This document shows positions 43,974 through 52,664 of a stretch of 64,000 nucleotides of DNA, in pieces. Location: assembly GCF_036084755.1 (NCBI RefSeq), contig NZ_CP107968.1, forward strand, positions 1,488,001-1,552,000. The letters run 5' to 3'. The number at the start of each line of letters is the position of its first letter. Position 1 is the first letter of the stretch. Source of the DNA: Streptomyces sp. NBC_00370. GTDB lineage: Bacteria > Actinomycetota > Actinomycetes > Streptomycetales > Streptomycetaceae. Below the pieces are notes generated by a model. It was not told the origin of the DNA. It ran no database searches and saw only the letters and a program-made list of their open reading frames with translations. The position numbers were made by a program, and so were the translations under genes.

Positions 43974-44732
43974 TCAGGCCGATGCCTTGAGCACGCTCCA
44001 GCCGCCGTCGACGACCAGGCTCGTTCCGGTGATGTAGGAGGCTTCCCCTGCGGCGAGGAAGGTGATGGCGGCGGCCGCCTCCTCGGGTGTCCCGAACCGG
44101 CGGGCAGCGGTCTCGGCGACGCTGCGTTCCCGGTCGGCCTCCCCGACCCGGTCCCAGGCCGCGGTGAGGATCGGTCCCGGCAGCACGGCGTTGACCCGCA
44201 CGTCGGGCCCGTACTCGACGGCGAGTTGGGAGCAGAGCGAGAGCAGGGCGCCCTTGGTCGCCGCGTACGCGGGGTGGCCGGGGATGCCCTTGTGCGCGTG
44301 GACCGACGAGACGAGGACGACGGATCCGGCGTTGTCCCGCAGATCGGGCAGGCAGGCCTTGAAGCCGAGGAAGCCGCCGGTGAGGTTGACGGCGAGCTGC
44401 CGCTCCCAGGAGGCGAGGGACATCTCGTGGGCGGGGGTGACGTCCACGGTGTAGGCGTTGCTGACGAGCACACCGACGGGTCCGTAGGTGTGCGCGGCGG
44501 CGACGATCCGGTCCCAGCCGTCCTGTTCGGCGACGTCCGCCCTGACGAAGACGGCGCGTCCGCCGTCGTCGCGTATGCGTGCGGCGGTGGTCTCGCCGCG
44601 CTCCGCCGTGATGTCGGCGAGGACGACGGCTGCGCCTTCGGCCGCGAGGCGTCGCGCCGCTGCGGCGCCGATGCCCGAGGCGGCTCCGGTGACCACGGCG
44701 ACGCGGTCGGTGAAGCGGGCGGCAGAGTTCAT
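43974..44732 (-). CDS. SDR-family dehydrogenase, candidate D-galactose 1-dehydrogenase
   Basis: A 252-residue short-chain dehydrogenase. TGAASGIGAAAA is the nucleotide loop and VLADI ends with an acidic residue, favouring NAD. Catalytic Ser is in LVSSVHAH, Tyr/Lys in YAATK, and the C-terminus has GTSLVVDGGWSV. The operon needs an enzyme that oxidises galactose to galactonolactone, and this is the only candidate. I infer the substrate from context. It is 44 bases upstream of the GntR gene. Confidence 0.82.
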   Translation of the reverse strand: MNSAARFTDRVAVVTGAASGIGAAAARRLAAEGAAVVLADITAERGETTAARIRDDGGRAVFVRADVAEQDGWDRIVAAAHTYGPVGVLVSNAYTVDVTPAHEMSLASWERQLAVNLTGGFLGFKACLPDLRDNAGSVVLVSSVHAHKGIPGHPAYAATKGALLSLCSQLAVEYGPDVRVNAVLPGPILTAAWDRVGEADRERSVAETAARRFGTPEEAAAAITFLAAGEASYITGTSLVVDGGWSVLKASA

Positions 44733-44823
44733 GAGGCGGGTCCACTCCTCGGTGTTGGTGGACGCTTCGTGGCGTCCTGGGCGACTTTAGTGACTGCGGG
44801 GATGCGGTACGGACAGCGCAGGG

Positions 44824-46926
44824 TCACTGTCTGGTCAGTACCACCAGTTCCGCGTCGTAGTGCGCGCTCCAGGTGAACGGCAGCCCTGAGTGCAGCAGAT
44901 GGGCCCCGCTGAGGACGGTGCCGGTCGCCGTGTCGGCGTACCGCGCCCGCGGATCGAGGCCGCGCAGCCGCAGCCGGGACGCGCGTCCCGGTACGAGCGG
45001 CGCGCCGTCGAGCCGGCCGGTGTTCCACGCGGTGACGACGACGCGGGCGCCGCCCGGCTCGTCGTACTGCACACCGCAGGTGGCGTCGGCCGGTGTGTTG
45101 AGCAGCCTGATCTCGCCGTGGTGGATGACGTCCCTGATGTCCTTGTAGCGGGCCACCCACCCGGCGGCCTCGGTGCGTTGCTCGGGCGTCCAGGTGCGGA
45201 TGTCGGCGCCGATGCCGAGCACGCCCGCCATCGCGTTGACGAAGCGGAAGCCGAGGGAGCGCGGGCGCGGGTCGAAGACGCCGGGCGAGTCGGTGACCCA
45301 GGAGCTCATGGTGTGCGGGGCGTGCGCGTGCAGGTAGCCGTACTGGATGGAGAGCCGGTCCAGCGGGGCCGTGTTGTCACTCGGCCAGACGACGTCCGTA
45401 CGGGCGATGGTGGCGTGTTCGATCCGGGCGCCGCCGCCCGCGCAGCCTTCGACGGTGACGTCGGGGTGGTGGGCGCGCAGATGGTCGAGAACCCGCAGGT
45501 AGCCGGCGACGTGCGCGGCGTCGAGGTCCTGTTGTTCGGCGGGGCCGCCGCCCGGCCTGCCGCGCTCGGTGGGCGGCCGGTTCATGTCCCACTTGAGGTA
45601 GCTGATCGGGTGGTCGCCGAGGAGCCGGTCGAGGGTGGCGAGGACGAAGTCCTGCACGTCGGTGCGGCCGAGGTCGAGGAGGAGCTGGTTGCGGACGAGG
45701 GTGGCGGGGCGGCCTTCGACGCGGTAGACCCATTCGGGGTGCCGGGCGTACAGCTCCGAAGCGGGGCTGATCGCCTCCGGCTCGACCCAGAGGCCGAAGT
45801 CCATGCCCAGCGCGCGCACCTGGCCGATGAAGTCGTCGAAGCCTGCGGGGAACGCCTTCGGGTCGGGGGTCCAGTCGCCGAGGCCGCCGGTGTCGTCGGC
45901 ACGGCCGGGGAACCAGCCGTCGTCGACGACGAACAGTTCGGCGCCCATGTCGGCGGCGAGCGAGGCGAGTTCGAGCTGGCTCGCCGCCTCGACCGCGAAT
46001 CCGGTGGCTTCCCAGGAGTTGTAGAGCACCTTGCGGGGGCGGTTCATCCGGTCGCCGGTGAGTCCGCGCTCGTAGCGGTGCCAGACGCGGGCCAGCCCTT
46101 CCAGTCCGTCCGGGCTGAAGGCGCAGGCCAGGCGCGGGGTGGTGAGGGTGGCGCCGGGGGCGAGCCGGACGGCGCCTTCGTGCGGCACCCGTCCGGCACG
46201 CACGCGGAGGGCGCCGCCGGGCTCGGCGTCGGCGGTGATGTGCCAGTTGCCCGACCACTCCAGCGCGATGCCGTAGGTGGGCGTCGCGCCTTCGGCCGGT
46301 GCGGCGGCGTCCTGGACGGCGAGCCACGGCGCGTACGCGTGGCCGGGGACGGCCTGGGTGGAGCCCATCTCGAAGCGCCCGCGGGTCAGTTCGAGCTGGG
46401 TGCGCTGGAACTCCCGCGACCACTGCCCGCTGAGGTAGGTGAGCCGGGCGGCGTCGGCCGCGGGGATGTTGACGGCCGCCGAGTCGAAGCGTTCCAGCCG
46501 CAGTTCGTCGTCGCCGACGCAGGTCAGCTCGGTCCAGCGGAGGATGACGTCCGTGCCGGCGACGGTCTCGTAGCAGAGCGCGGCCCGCAGGCCGAGGGTG
46601 TCGTCGGTGAAGACGAGCCGCAGCGCCCGGTCGGCGTCGGCGCTCGCTTCGGTGAACCGCCAGTAGACGCCTCGTTCCGCACCGGGGCGCTGGGCGACCA
46701 GGTCGGCGCCGTTGAACGGCCGCAGCCCGTACGGGATGTACTCGGCGGGCGCCAGGTCGGCGGGGGTGATGAAGTGCGTACGGCGTGACCAGTCGAGCGG
46801 CGAGGGGCCGCTCTCCACCCCGTGCGGGCCCCAGGCCACCAGTTCGGCCCACTGTCCGGTGTCCGCGAGGGCGACCTCGTAGACGGTGTGCTCGGTGCGC
46901 AACAACCAGCTTTCCCGCGCGGTCAC
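44824..46926 (-). CDS. GH36 alpha-galactosidase (cytoplasmic)
   Basis: A 700-residue enzyme without a signal peptide. A beta-sandwich N-domain precedes a TIM barrel with the nucleophile Asp447 in YLKWDMN and the acid/base Asp517 in PSDNTAP; LFVVDDGWFPGR is the conserved sugar-binding region. It would hydrolyse imported raffinose-family or other alpha-galactosides. GTG 46926 overlaps the permease stop by four bases, so it is one unit with the importer. The next gene downstream, the SDR, follows after 91 bases. Confidence 0.95.
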   Translation of the reverse strand: MTARESWLLRTEHTVYEVALADTGQWAELVAWGPHGVESGPSPLDWSRRTHFITPADLAPAEYIPYGLRPFNGADLVAQRPGAERGVYWRFTEASADADRALRLVFTDDTLGLRAALCYETVAGTDVILRWTELTCVGDDELRLERFDSAAVNIPAADAARLTYLSGQWSREFQRTQLELTRGRFEMGSTQAVPGHAYAPWLAVQDAAAPAEGATPTYGIALEWSGNWHITADAEPGGALRVRAGRVPHEGAVRLAPGATLTTPRLACAFSPDGLEGLARVWHRYERGLTGDRMNRPRKVLYNSWEATGFAVEAASQLELASLAADMGAELFVVDDGWFPGRADDTGGLGDWTPDPKAFPAGFDDFIGQVRALGMDFGLWVEPEAISPASELYARHPEWVYRVEGRPATLVRNQLLLDLGRTDVQDFVLATLDRLLGDHPISYLKWDMNRPPTERGRPGGGPAEQQDLDAAHVAGYLRVLDHLRAHHPDVTVEGCAGGGARIEHATIARTDVVWPSDNTAPLDRLSIQYGYLHAHAPHTMSSWVTDSPGVFDPRPRSLGFRFVNAMAGVLGIGADIRTWTPEQRTEAAGWVARYKDIRDVIHHGEIRLLNTPADATCGVQYDEPGGARVVVTAWNTGRLDGAPLVPGRASRLRLRGLDPRARYADTATGTVLSGAHLLHSGLPFTWSAHYDAELVVLTRQ

Positions 46927-47837
46927 TTGACTGCTCCCAGATTGAGTCCGGCGACGAAGTGGCGCTGGAAACGGAGAAACACGATCACGGTCGGCGCCGC
47001 TGCGATGACGGACCCGGCGGCGATGACGTTCCACATCGACACGTACTGGCCCTGGAGTCCGATCAGCGACGCGGTGATGGGCATCTTCGTGTCGGTCCGC
47101 AGCACGGTGATGGCCCAGAGCAGGTCGTTGAAGATCCAGGTGAAGGACAGCGCGCTGAGCGCGGCGAGCGCGGGCGTGGTCAGCGGCATGATGATGCGCC
47201 GGTAGATCTGCCAGGGCCCCGCCCCGTCGATGACCGCGGCCTGCTGGATCTCCGGCGGTATGGACCGCATGAAGCCGTGCAGGACGAAGACGTAGAAGCC
47301 GACGCCGAAGCCGACCTGCACCCCGATCAGCGCGTAGAGGCTGTCGTAGAGCCCCAGCGACTCACTGATCTTGGAGACCGGGATGAGCAGGATCTGCGGC
47401 GGCAACAGGTTGCCGCCGAGCATCAGCAGCAGCAATGTGCGGCGCAGCGGCAGGTCGTAGCGGCTCAGCGCGAACGCGGCCGTCGAGGCGAGCCCGAGCG
47501 AGAGCAGCACGGTGGGGATCGTGACGATCAGGCTGTTGATCAGCGCGCGGCCCTGGCCGCCGTCCACCCACGCCTGGCTGAAACCGCTCAGGGTGAAGGA
47601 GTGCGGCAGGCTGCCGAGACCGTGGGCGGCGATGTCGTCGAAGGACCGGGTGCTGGTGACGAGCACGAGCGCGATCGGCACGAGCCACAGCAGCGACAGC
47701 GCGCTCGCGCTGACATGAAAGCTGACGGTCCGCCAGGCGCGGCCCCGGCTGCGGCGGTTGCCCGGCGGGCGCTCGCGCACGGCGGGTTCCCGCTCCTCGC
47801 CCACGGGCACGGTGGCGGAGGCTTGGGTGACGGCCAT
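46923..47837 (-). CDS. ABC sugar transporter permease, MalG-type
   Basis: A 304-residue permease with six TM helices. The EAA loop reads EIQQAAVIDGAGPWQIYRRIIMPL, and the MalG-type large periplasmic loop precedes ALINSLIVTIPTV. The start overlaps the end of the other permease gene (TGATG). It pairs with that permease and the lipoprotein to import oligosaccharides. No ATPase gene is linked, so a shared MsiK-type ATPase is expected, as is common in Streptomyces. Confidence 0.95.
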   Translation of the reverse strand: MAVTQASATVPVGEEREPAVRERPPGNRRSRGRAWRTVSFHVSASALSLLWLVPIALVLVTSTRSFDDIAAHGLGSLPHSFTLSGFSQAWVDGGQGRALINSLIVTIPTVLLSLGLASTAAFALSRYDLPLRRTLLLLMLGGNLLPPQILLIPVSKISESLGLYDSLYALIGVQVGFGVGFYVFVLHGFMRSIPPEIQQAAVIDGAGPWQIYRRIIMPLTTPALAALSALSFTWIFNDLLWAITVLRTDTKMPITASLIGLQGQYVSMWNVIAAGSVIAAAPTVIVFLRFQRHFVAGLNLGAVK

Positions 47838-48745
47838 CAGTCGGCCTCCCGGAAGGCGCGGACGAGATACGACACGATGACCCCGAAGGCCAGCACGAAG
47901 ATCACGACGGCGAGGGCGGATCCGTATCCCAGCCGCAGCGACTGGAAGGCGGTGGAGTACATGTAGGTGCTGAGCAGTTCCGACGAGTGGTACGGGCCGC
48001 CTCGGGTGAGCGCCCAGATGACGTCGAAGGAGCGCAGCGAGTCGATGACGATGACGGACAGCACCACCGCGTTGACACTGCTGAGCTGCGGGATGGTGAT
48101 GTGCCGGAACTGCTGCCAGCGGGAGGCCCCGTCGACCTTCGCCGCCTCGTAGAGCACCGGGTCGATGCCCTTGAGTCCGGCCAGGTAGAGCACCATCACG
48201 TAGCCGATCTGCCGCCACAGGGCGGGCACGATCACGGCGTACAGGGCGGTGTTCTGGTCGGCGAGCCAGGCGTGGGTGAGGCTGCCGAGGCCGACCCCTT
48301 CGAGTGTTTTGTTGATCAGCCCGTCCGGCTGGTACATCGCCTGCCACACCAGGGCGGTGGCGGTCAGCGAGAACACCACGGGCAGGAACAGCGCGGCCCG
48401 GTAGAAGCCGACTCCCCTGCGCTCCTGTTGGAGCAGCAGCGCGGCGCCGAGTCCGAGGATCGCCGACAGGCCGCCGAACAGCACCAGCCACAGGACCGTG
48501 TCGAGCAGGGCGGTGCGGAAGACACTGTCCCCGAACATCTCACGGTAGTTGCCGAGCCCGACGAACTGCGGGGTCGAGACACCGTCCCAGTTGGTCAGCG
48601 AGAGGTAGAAGCCCTGGATGGCGGGCCAGAACACCCAGAAGCCCTCGGCCAGCAGCGGGACGAGCACGAAGGCGAGCACCACGGGCGGGACCCTGGTGGC
48701 GCCCCGCATCCGCCGCGGCTTCCGTACGGCAGTGAGCACCGCCAT
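47837..48745 (-). CDS. ABC sugar transporter permease, MalF-type
   Basis: A 302-residue permease with six TM helices. It starts MAVLTAVRKPRRMRGATR, then the first helix FVLVPLLAEGFWVFWPAIQGFYLSL; the EAA loop is LYEAAKVDGASRWQQFRHITIPQL. It begins one base after the stop of the solute-binding protein gene. The other permease gene follows with a one-base overlap. ATG 48745 fits the family start. Confidence 0.95.
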   Translation of the reverse strand: MAVLTAVRKPRRMRGATRVPPVVLAFVLVPLLAEGFWVFWPAIQGFYLSLTNWDGVSTPQFVGLGNYREMFGDSVFRTALLDTVLWLVLFGGLSAILGLGAALLLQQERRGVGFYRAALFLPVVFSLTATALVWQAMYQPDGLINKTLEGVGLGSLTHAWLADQNTALYAVIVPALWRQIGYVMVLYLAGLKGIDPVLYEAAKVDGASRWQQFRHITIPQLSSVNAVVLSVIVIDSLRSFDVIWALTRGGPYHSSELLSTYMYSTAFQSLRLGYGSALAVVIFVLAFGVIVSYLVRAFREAD

Positions 48746-48746
48746 C

Positions 48747-50039
48747 TCACTGGCCCCAGATCTTCTGCGCGTCCCGCTGCCAGGTGGTGAGGATCGAGTT
48801 GATCTCCTTGGGCTTGGCGAGGAAGCGGGTGAGCGCGGTGTCGGCGGACGGCTGGAGCGCGTCGCTGGAGTCACGGTTGAAGAACTGCGTGACGTCCGCG
48901 GCTCCTTCGATCAGCGCGCGGCCCTTCTTGACCAGCGGGGTGCCGGTGTCCTTGGCCTTGGGGTTGGTCGGCAGCGAGGTGCCGGACGAGCCCTTGAGGT
49001 AGATCTCCTGCGCCTCGGCGGTGGCCAGGTAGCGCATCATTTCCTTGACCTCGTCCTTGCGGCCGGTGCGGGCGCTGGCGAAGTAGCCGTCGGTGGGCCC
49101 CTCTTCGGCCAGCGGGACCTTCGGGTCGATGACGGGGAAGCGGAAGAAGTCGATGTCGTCCAGCTCGGCCTTGGGCGCCGAGTCGGCGAAGAACGTACCG
49201 ATGAGCATCATCCCGGTGCGGCCCTGGAGGAGCGCGGTGGTGGCGTCCTGGAAGGCGAGCGCCGTGCCGTTCTTGTCGAAGTAGGGCAGTGCCTCGCCCC
49301 ACCGGTCGAAGACCTTGTGGACCTCGGGGTCGTCGAAACGGTGCTTGCCGGCGAGCAGATCACGGTGGTACTGGGCGCCGTTGATGCGGATGTTGAGGTA
49401 GTCGAACCAGGAGGACGCCACCCAGGCGGTGTTGCCGCCGGCGCCGAGCCCGATCGGTGCGACGCCCTTGGACTTGAGCTTGTCGCACAGGTCGAGGAAC
49501 TCGTCCCAGGTCTTGGGCTCCTGGACGCCCCACTTGGCGAAGTTCGACTTCCGGTAGAAGACGCCCCACCAGTAGTACGTGGCCGGCACGAAGACCTTCT
49601 TGCCGGCGGACGAGGTGCAGAGCTTCTGCTGCGCCGCGCTGTAGCCGGCGAACTCCGGCTTGGTCCATATGTCGCTGACGTCGAGCAGCAGGTCCTTCTT
49701 GGCGTACGAGTCGGCGACCGAGCCGGGGTACCAGGTCAGCAGGTCCGGCGGGTTGGCCGAGGTGAGATACGTCGGCAGCTGGGTGCGGAACGTCTCGGAG
49801 GCGACGGTGTTGAGGGTGGTCTTCGTGCCCCCGCGCTTGTTGAACGCCGCGACGAGGTCCTGCATGGCGGACTTGGCCAGCGGCGAGGAGAGGTTGGACT
49901 GCAGGGTGACCGGGCCGCTGCCGGACTGCTTCTTGCCGCCGGAGGAACTGGCGGTGACGCAGCCGCTCATCAGTGCGGCGGCGCCGACGGCGCCCGCCCC
50001 GGCGAGAAAGCCACGACGGCCGGTTGGTGTGCTGATCAT
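48747..50039 (-). CDS. Sugar-binding lipoprotein of the ABC importer
   Basis: A 430-residue extracellular lipoprotein. The N-terminus has a Tat motif GRRGFLAG followed by the lipobox LMSGC. The body is a family 1 solute-binding protein with LLTWYPGSVADSYAKKDLL, VPATYYWWGVFYRKSNFAKWG and GRTGMMLIGTFFAD. ATG 50039 has GGGAG at good spacing. A promoter with a TAATTACTAATT motif lies about 100 bases upstream and starts this transcription unit. By context the ligand is an alpha-galactoside. Confidence 0.95.
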   Translation of the reverse strand: MISTPTGRRGFLAGAGAVGAAALMSGCVTASSSGGKKQSGSGPVTLQSNLSSPLAKSAMQDLVAAFNKRGGTKTTLNTVASETFRTQLPTYLTSANPPDLLTWYPGSVADSYAKKDLLLDVSDIWTKPEFAGYSAAQQKLCTSSAGKKVFVPATYYWWGVFYRKSNFAKWGVQEPKTWDEFLDLCDKLKSKGVAPIGLGAGGNTAWVASSWFDYLNIRINGAQYHRDLLAGKHRFDDPEVHKVFDRWGEALPYFDKNGTALAFQDATTALLQGRTGMMLIGTFFADSAPKAELDDIDFFRFPVIDPKVPLAEEGPTDGYFASARTGRKDEVKEMMRYLATAEAQEIYLKGSSGTSLPTNPKAKDTGTPLVKKGRALIEGAADVTQFFNRDSSDALQPSADTALTRFLAKPKEINSILTTWQRDAQKIWGQ

Positions 50040-50109
50040 GGAAGAACTCCCTATCCGCCCGCCGAACGGAGCCCGACCCCCTGACGGTGGGCTCTCGTTC
50101 GGCGGATAC

Positions 50110-50153
50110 AGACTGACCCGGGATCGGGCCAGCGTCAAGATTAATTACTAATT
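50110..50153 (-). promoter_or_regulatory. Promoter of the importer operon with AT-rich operator
   Basis: In gene direction: AATTAGTAATTA, three bases, TTGACG (-35, 50133-50138), 17 bases, CAGTCT (-10, 50110-50115). The block 50134-50153 matches 17 of 20 bases with the one at 52393-52412, and both lie about 100 bases before a start codon. The dyad overlaps the stop of the GH27 gene. Confidence 0.7.
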
Positions 50154-52295
50154 TATTTCCGCTTGGTGAAGACGGTCCGCGACTCCGCGGAACGCGGTCA
50201 GCACACTGCCGTCCGCTCCCGCCGCCGCGCCGAGGGAACCGTCGAAGACGGCGCTCGCGAAGCCCGCCCGCTGCGACCAGCCGCTCCAGCCGCCGACCGT
50301 GAACGCCTGCTGCCAGAGGGTGTAGTCACCGGCGCGGGCGTACAGATGGACGGTGTCCCCCGAGGCGACGAGCGTCGGGCTCCCGCTCACCGTCCCGCCC
50401 AGCGAGGTCCAGTCGGACCAGCTGCCGGAGGTGTCCCGCACCCGCTCCCACACGGCGTCGTCGTTGGTGCGTACGGCGACATGGATCCGGCCCGCCGAGT
50501 CGGTGGCGGCCGAGGGCGCGCCGTACACCGTCAGCCCCGACGGCGCTCCGACGGAGGTCCAACCGCTCTGCGCGGTGCGCGAGATGACACTGCCGTCCGC
50601 GCCGTGCGCGAACAGCGTCCAGTGGTCCTCGTCCTGGAAGGTGACACTCGGCGCGTCGCCCAGTGTGCCGCCGAGCTTCTGCCACCGGCCCGGACGTCCG
50701 TCGGTGACGACGAGCCGGTAGGCGGCGTCGTCCGTGCCGCGCACGAAGACGTCCGTACGGCCGGGGGCCGGGCTGTAGGCGGCGGGCGAGCCGAGTATCC
50801 GGCCGTGGGTCGGGCCGCCGAGGTTCGTACCGGCCGATGACCAGTGGCCGTCGCGGCCGGTCTGCTGCCGCAGGGATCCGTCGGAGGAACGGGAGTACAC
50901 GCTCAGCCTGTCCCCGTCACGGACCAGCGCCGGGGTCGCCGTTGAGCGCGTACCGAGCGCGACGCCGGGTGCGTCGTCCGTGCCGGACAGCCCGAGGAAG
51001 GCCGTGCCGTGCGCGGGCACGGTGACGGTGTACGAGCCGGTGTGGGCGCCCGCGCTCTTCCTGGCCCGCAGGTCACGTACGGACACCCGGCCGGTCAGCC
51101 CGGCGTCCGAGAACCGTACGGTGCGGGCGCTCGCGGTGTCGGACCGGTTGAGCAGGACCACGGCGCGCTTGCCCGATCCCTGGAGGACCTTGCTGTACAC
51201 GTCGCCTGTCGCGTCGGTGGCGACCCGGACGCCCTGGACGGCCAGCGGGTCCTGGTCGACGGCGACGATCTCCGGGTTGGTCAGTGTGTCGATCATCGCC
51301 TTGGGCAGGGTGCGCGGATCGGAACCGATGATCAGCGGAGAGGCCATCTCCGCCCACATCACCAGCTGGGTGGTCGACTCCTCCTGCGAGAGTTCGTACG
51401 AGCCGTCCGGCATCGTCCGCATCGGGATGAGGTAGTCGGGGTCGTTGTAGTGCCCGGGGCCCTGGGCCTCCGGGTGCCAGGCGTTGGCGTCCATGTTGCG
51501 CAGGACGTTGGGCCATTCGCCCGCCGTCGGTGTGCCGTACGCGATGTCGGTGCCGGTGCGCCAGGAGTCGGCCGTCGTGGGCCCGTACGTGTAGGCGTTG
51601 TGCGCGTCCTGGGCGGGGGTGTGCGGCAGACCCCAGTCGTCGGTGAGCGGGTTGCAGAAGTTGAGCAGCATCGGCCGGCCGGACTTCGCGACGGCGTCGC
51701 TGAACTCCTTGTAGGCGGGCCCCGGGTCGAGCTTCTCCGAGATCCCGCACAGGAAGTCGACCTTCACCGCGTCGATCTTCCAGCCGGCGAACTGCCGCGC
51801 GTCCTCGGCGTAGTGGCCCCGGCTGCCGAGTCCGCAGCTCTTGCCGCCGTCGTAGGTACCGGCGTCGGTGTAGATCCCGGCCTTGAGGCCCTTCTTGTGC
51901 AGATAGCTGACCAGGGCGGGAATGCCGGAGGGGAACCGCTCCGCGTTCGCCGCGAGCCGCCCGTCGGCGTCACGCGGAGTGTCGGCCTGCCAACCGCCGT
52001 CCAGCCAGACGATGTTGTAGCCGCTGTCCTTGAGCCCGCTGCTGACGAGCTTGTCGGCGACGCTCTTGACCTGGTCCTCGGTGGGCGCGCCCAGGCCGTA
52101 GTAGGTGTTCCAGCCCATGTAGGGCGTGGGGGCGAGGCCGCTGTCGTAGTACGCGGGTGTTCCCTGGTCCTGACCAGGTCCCGCCGGGTGGTCGGTGGCG
52201 TGCGCCGCCGGCGCCGCCACGCCTGCGAGTGCCGCCGCCACCACGGCCGCGGCGGCGCGCCGGGCACGCACCATCCCTGCACGATGCGAAGTCAC
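50148..52295 (-). CDS. Secreted GH27 alpha-galactosidase with C-terminal lectin-like propeller
   Basis: A 715-residue enzyme with a signal peptide. The GH27 barrel shows PYMGWNTYYGLG, VWLDGGWQ, the nucleophile Asp180 in VKVDFLCG and HYNDPDYLIPM for the acid region. After the beta-sandwich domain the last 250 residues are a repeated WSSAGTNLGG / WTSVGAPSG / WTSLGGTVSGSP pattern, a fucolectin or tachylectin-like propeller for carbohydrate binding. GTG 52295 has GGGAG 7 bases upstream. It would release galactose from outside polymers for the importer encoded next. Confidence 0.94.
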   Translation of the reverse strand: MTSHRAGMVRARRAAAAVVAAALAGVAAPAAHATDHPAGPGQDQGTPAYYDSGLAPTPYMGWNTYYGLGAPTEDQVKSVADKLVSSGLKDSGYNIVWLDGGWQADTPRDADGRLAANAERFPSGIPALVSYLHKKGLKAGIYTDAGTYDGGKSCGLGSRGHYAEDARQFAGWKIDAVKVDFLCGISEKLDPGPAYKEFSDAVAKSGRPMLLNFCNPLTDDWGLPHTPAQDAHNAYTYGPTTADSWRTGTDIAYGTPTAGEWPNVLRNMDANAWHPEAQGPGHYNDPDYLIPMRTMPDGSYELSQEESTTQLVMWAEMASPLIIGSDPRTLPKAMIDTLTNPEIVAVDQDPLAVQGVRVATDATGDVYSKVLQGSGKRAVVLLNRSDTASARTVRFSDAGLTGRVSVRDLRARKSAGAHTGSYTVTVPAHGTAFLGLSGTDDAPGVALGTRSTATPALVRDGDRLSVYSRSSDGSLRQQTGRDGHWSSAGTNLGGPTHGRILGSPAAYSPAPGRTDVFVRGTDDAAYRLVVTDGRPGRWQKLGGTLGDAPSVTFQDEDHWTLFAHGADGSVISRTAQSGWTSVGAPSGLTVYGAPSAATDSAGRIHVAVRTNDDAVWERVRDTSGSWSDWTSLGGTVSGSPTLVASGDTVHLYARAGDYTLWQQAFTVGGWSGWSQRAGFASAVFDGSLGAAAGADGSVLTAFRGVADRLHQAEIN

Positions 52296-52366
52296 TGATG
52301 TCTCCCGAGAGTTGGGGTCGCGGGCACCGCCGTACCCCGGAAGCGGGGGCGGCGGCGCCACGACGA

Positions 52367-52413
52367 AGACTGTGACCTCAGCTCCACATCGTGTCAATGA
52401 TAATTACTAATTA
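52367..52413 (-). promoter_or_regulatory. Promoter of the GH27 gene with AT-rich operator
   Basis: In gene direction: TAATTAGTAATTA (a perfect 13-base odd dyad, 52401-52413), three bases, TTGACA (-35, 52392-52397), 19 bases, CAGTCT (52367-52372). The dyad abuts the -35 box and is nearly identical to the one at 50134-50153, so one regulator should control both units. Confidence 0.72.
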
Positions 52414-52479
52414 ACTTAAAAACGGTGCGTGCTGCCGCTCCCGTAGTCCGTGTACGTGTAGGGGTTGTCCGGCGGCGCG

Positions 52480-52645
52480 GAGCGCGGCGTGCGAGCTGTT
52501 CGAACTCGGCGCTTACCCGTTCCTCACGCCGACCCTGTTCATCGGCATGTTCGAACGCGATCACGCCGAGCCGCTCGGCTTCCAACTGGGGTACGCCCGG
52601 CGCCTGTCGCACGTGGAGATGCCGTACCCCGGCATCTCCACCTGA
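52480..52645 (+). pseudogene. C-terminal fragment of an unrecognised gene
   Basis: A plus-strand frame ending in TGA 52643-52645 reads ...LFELGAYPFLTPTLFIGMFERD, then LGFQLGYARRLSHVEMPYPGIST. The composition is protein-like, but no start or ribosome site fits. It is probably the stump of a gene cut by the rearrangement that put the GH27 and GH2 genes together. The parent is unknown. Confidence 0.35.
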
Positions 52646-52664
52646 CAGGCGCCGGAGCGCATAC

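Noticed and set aside
44890..46788. 632-codon plus-strand frame
   Set aside because: Antisense to the GH36 gene, whose catalytic motifs are clear.
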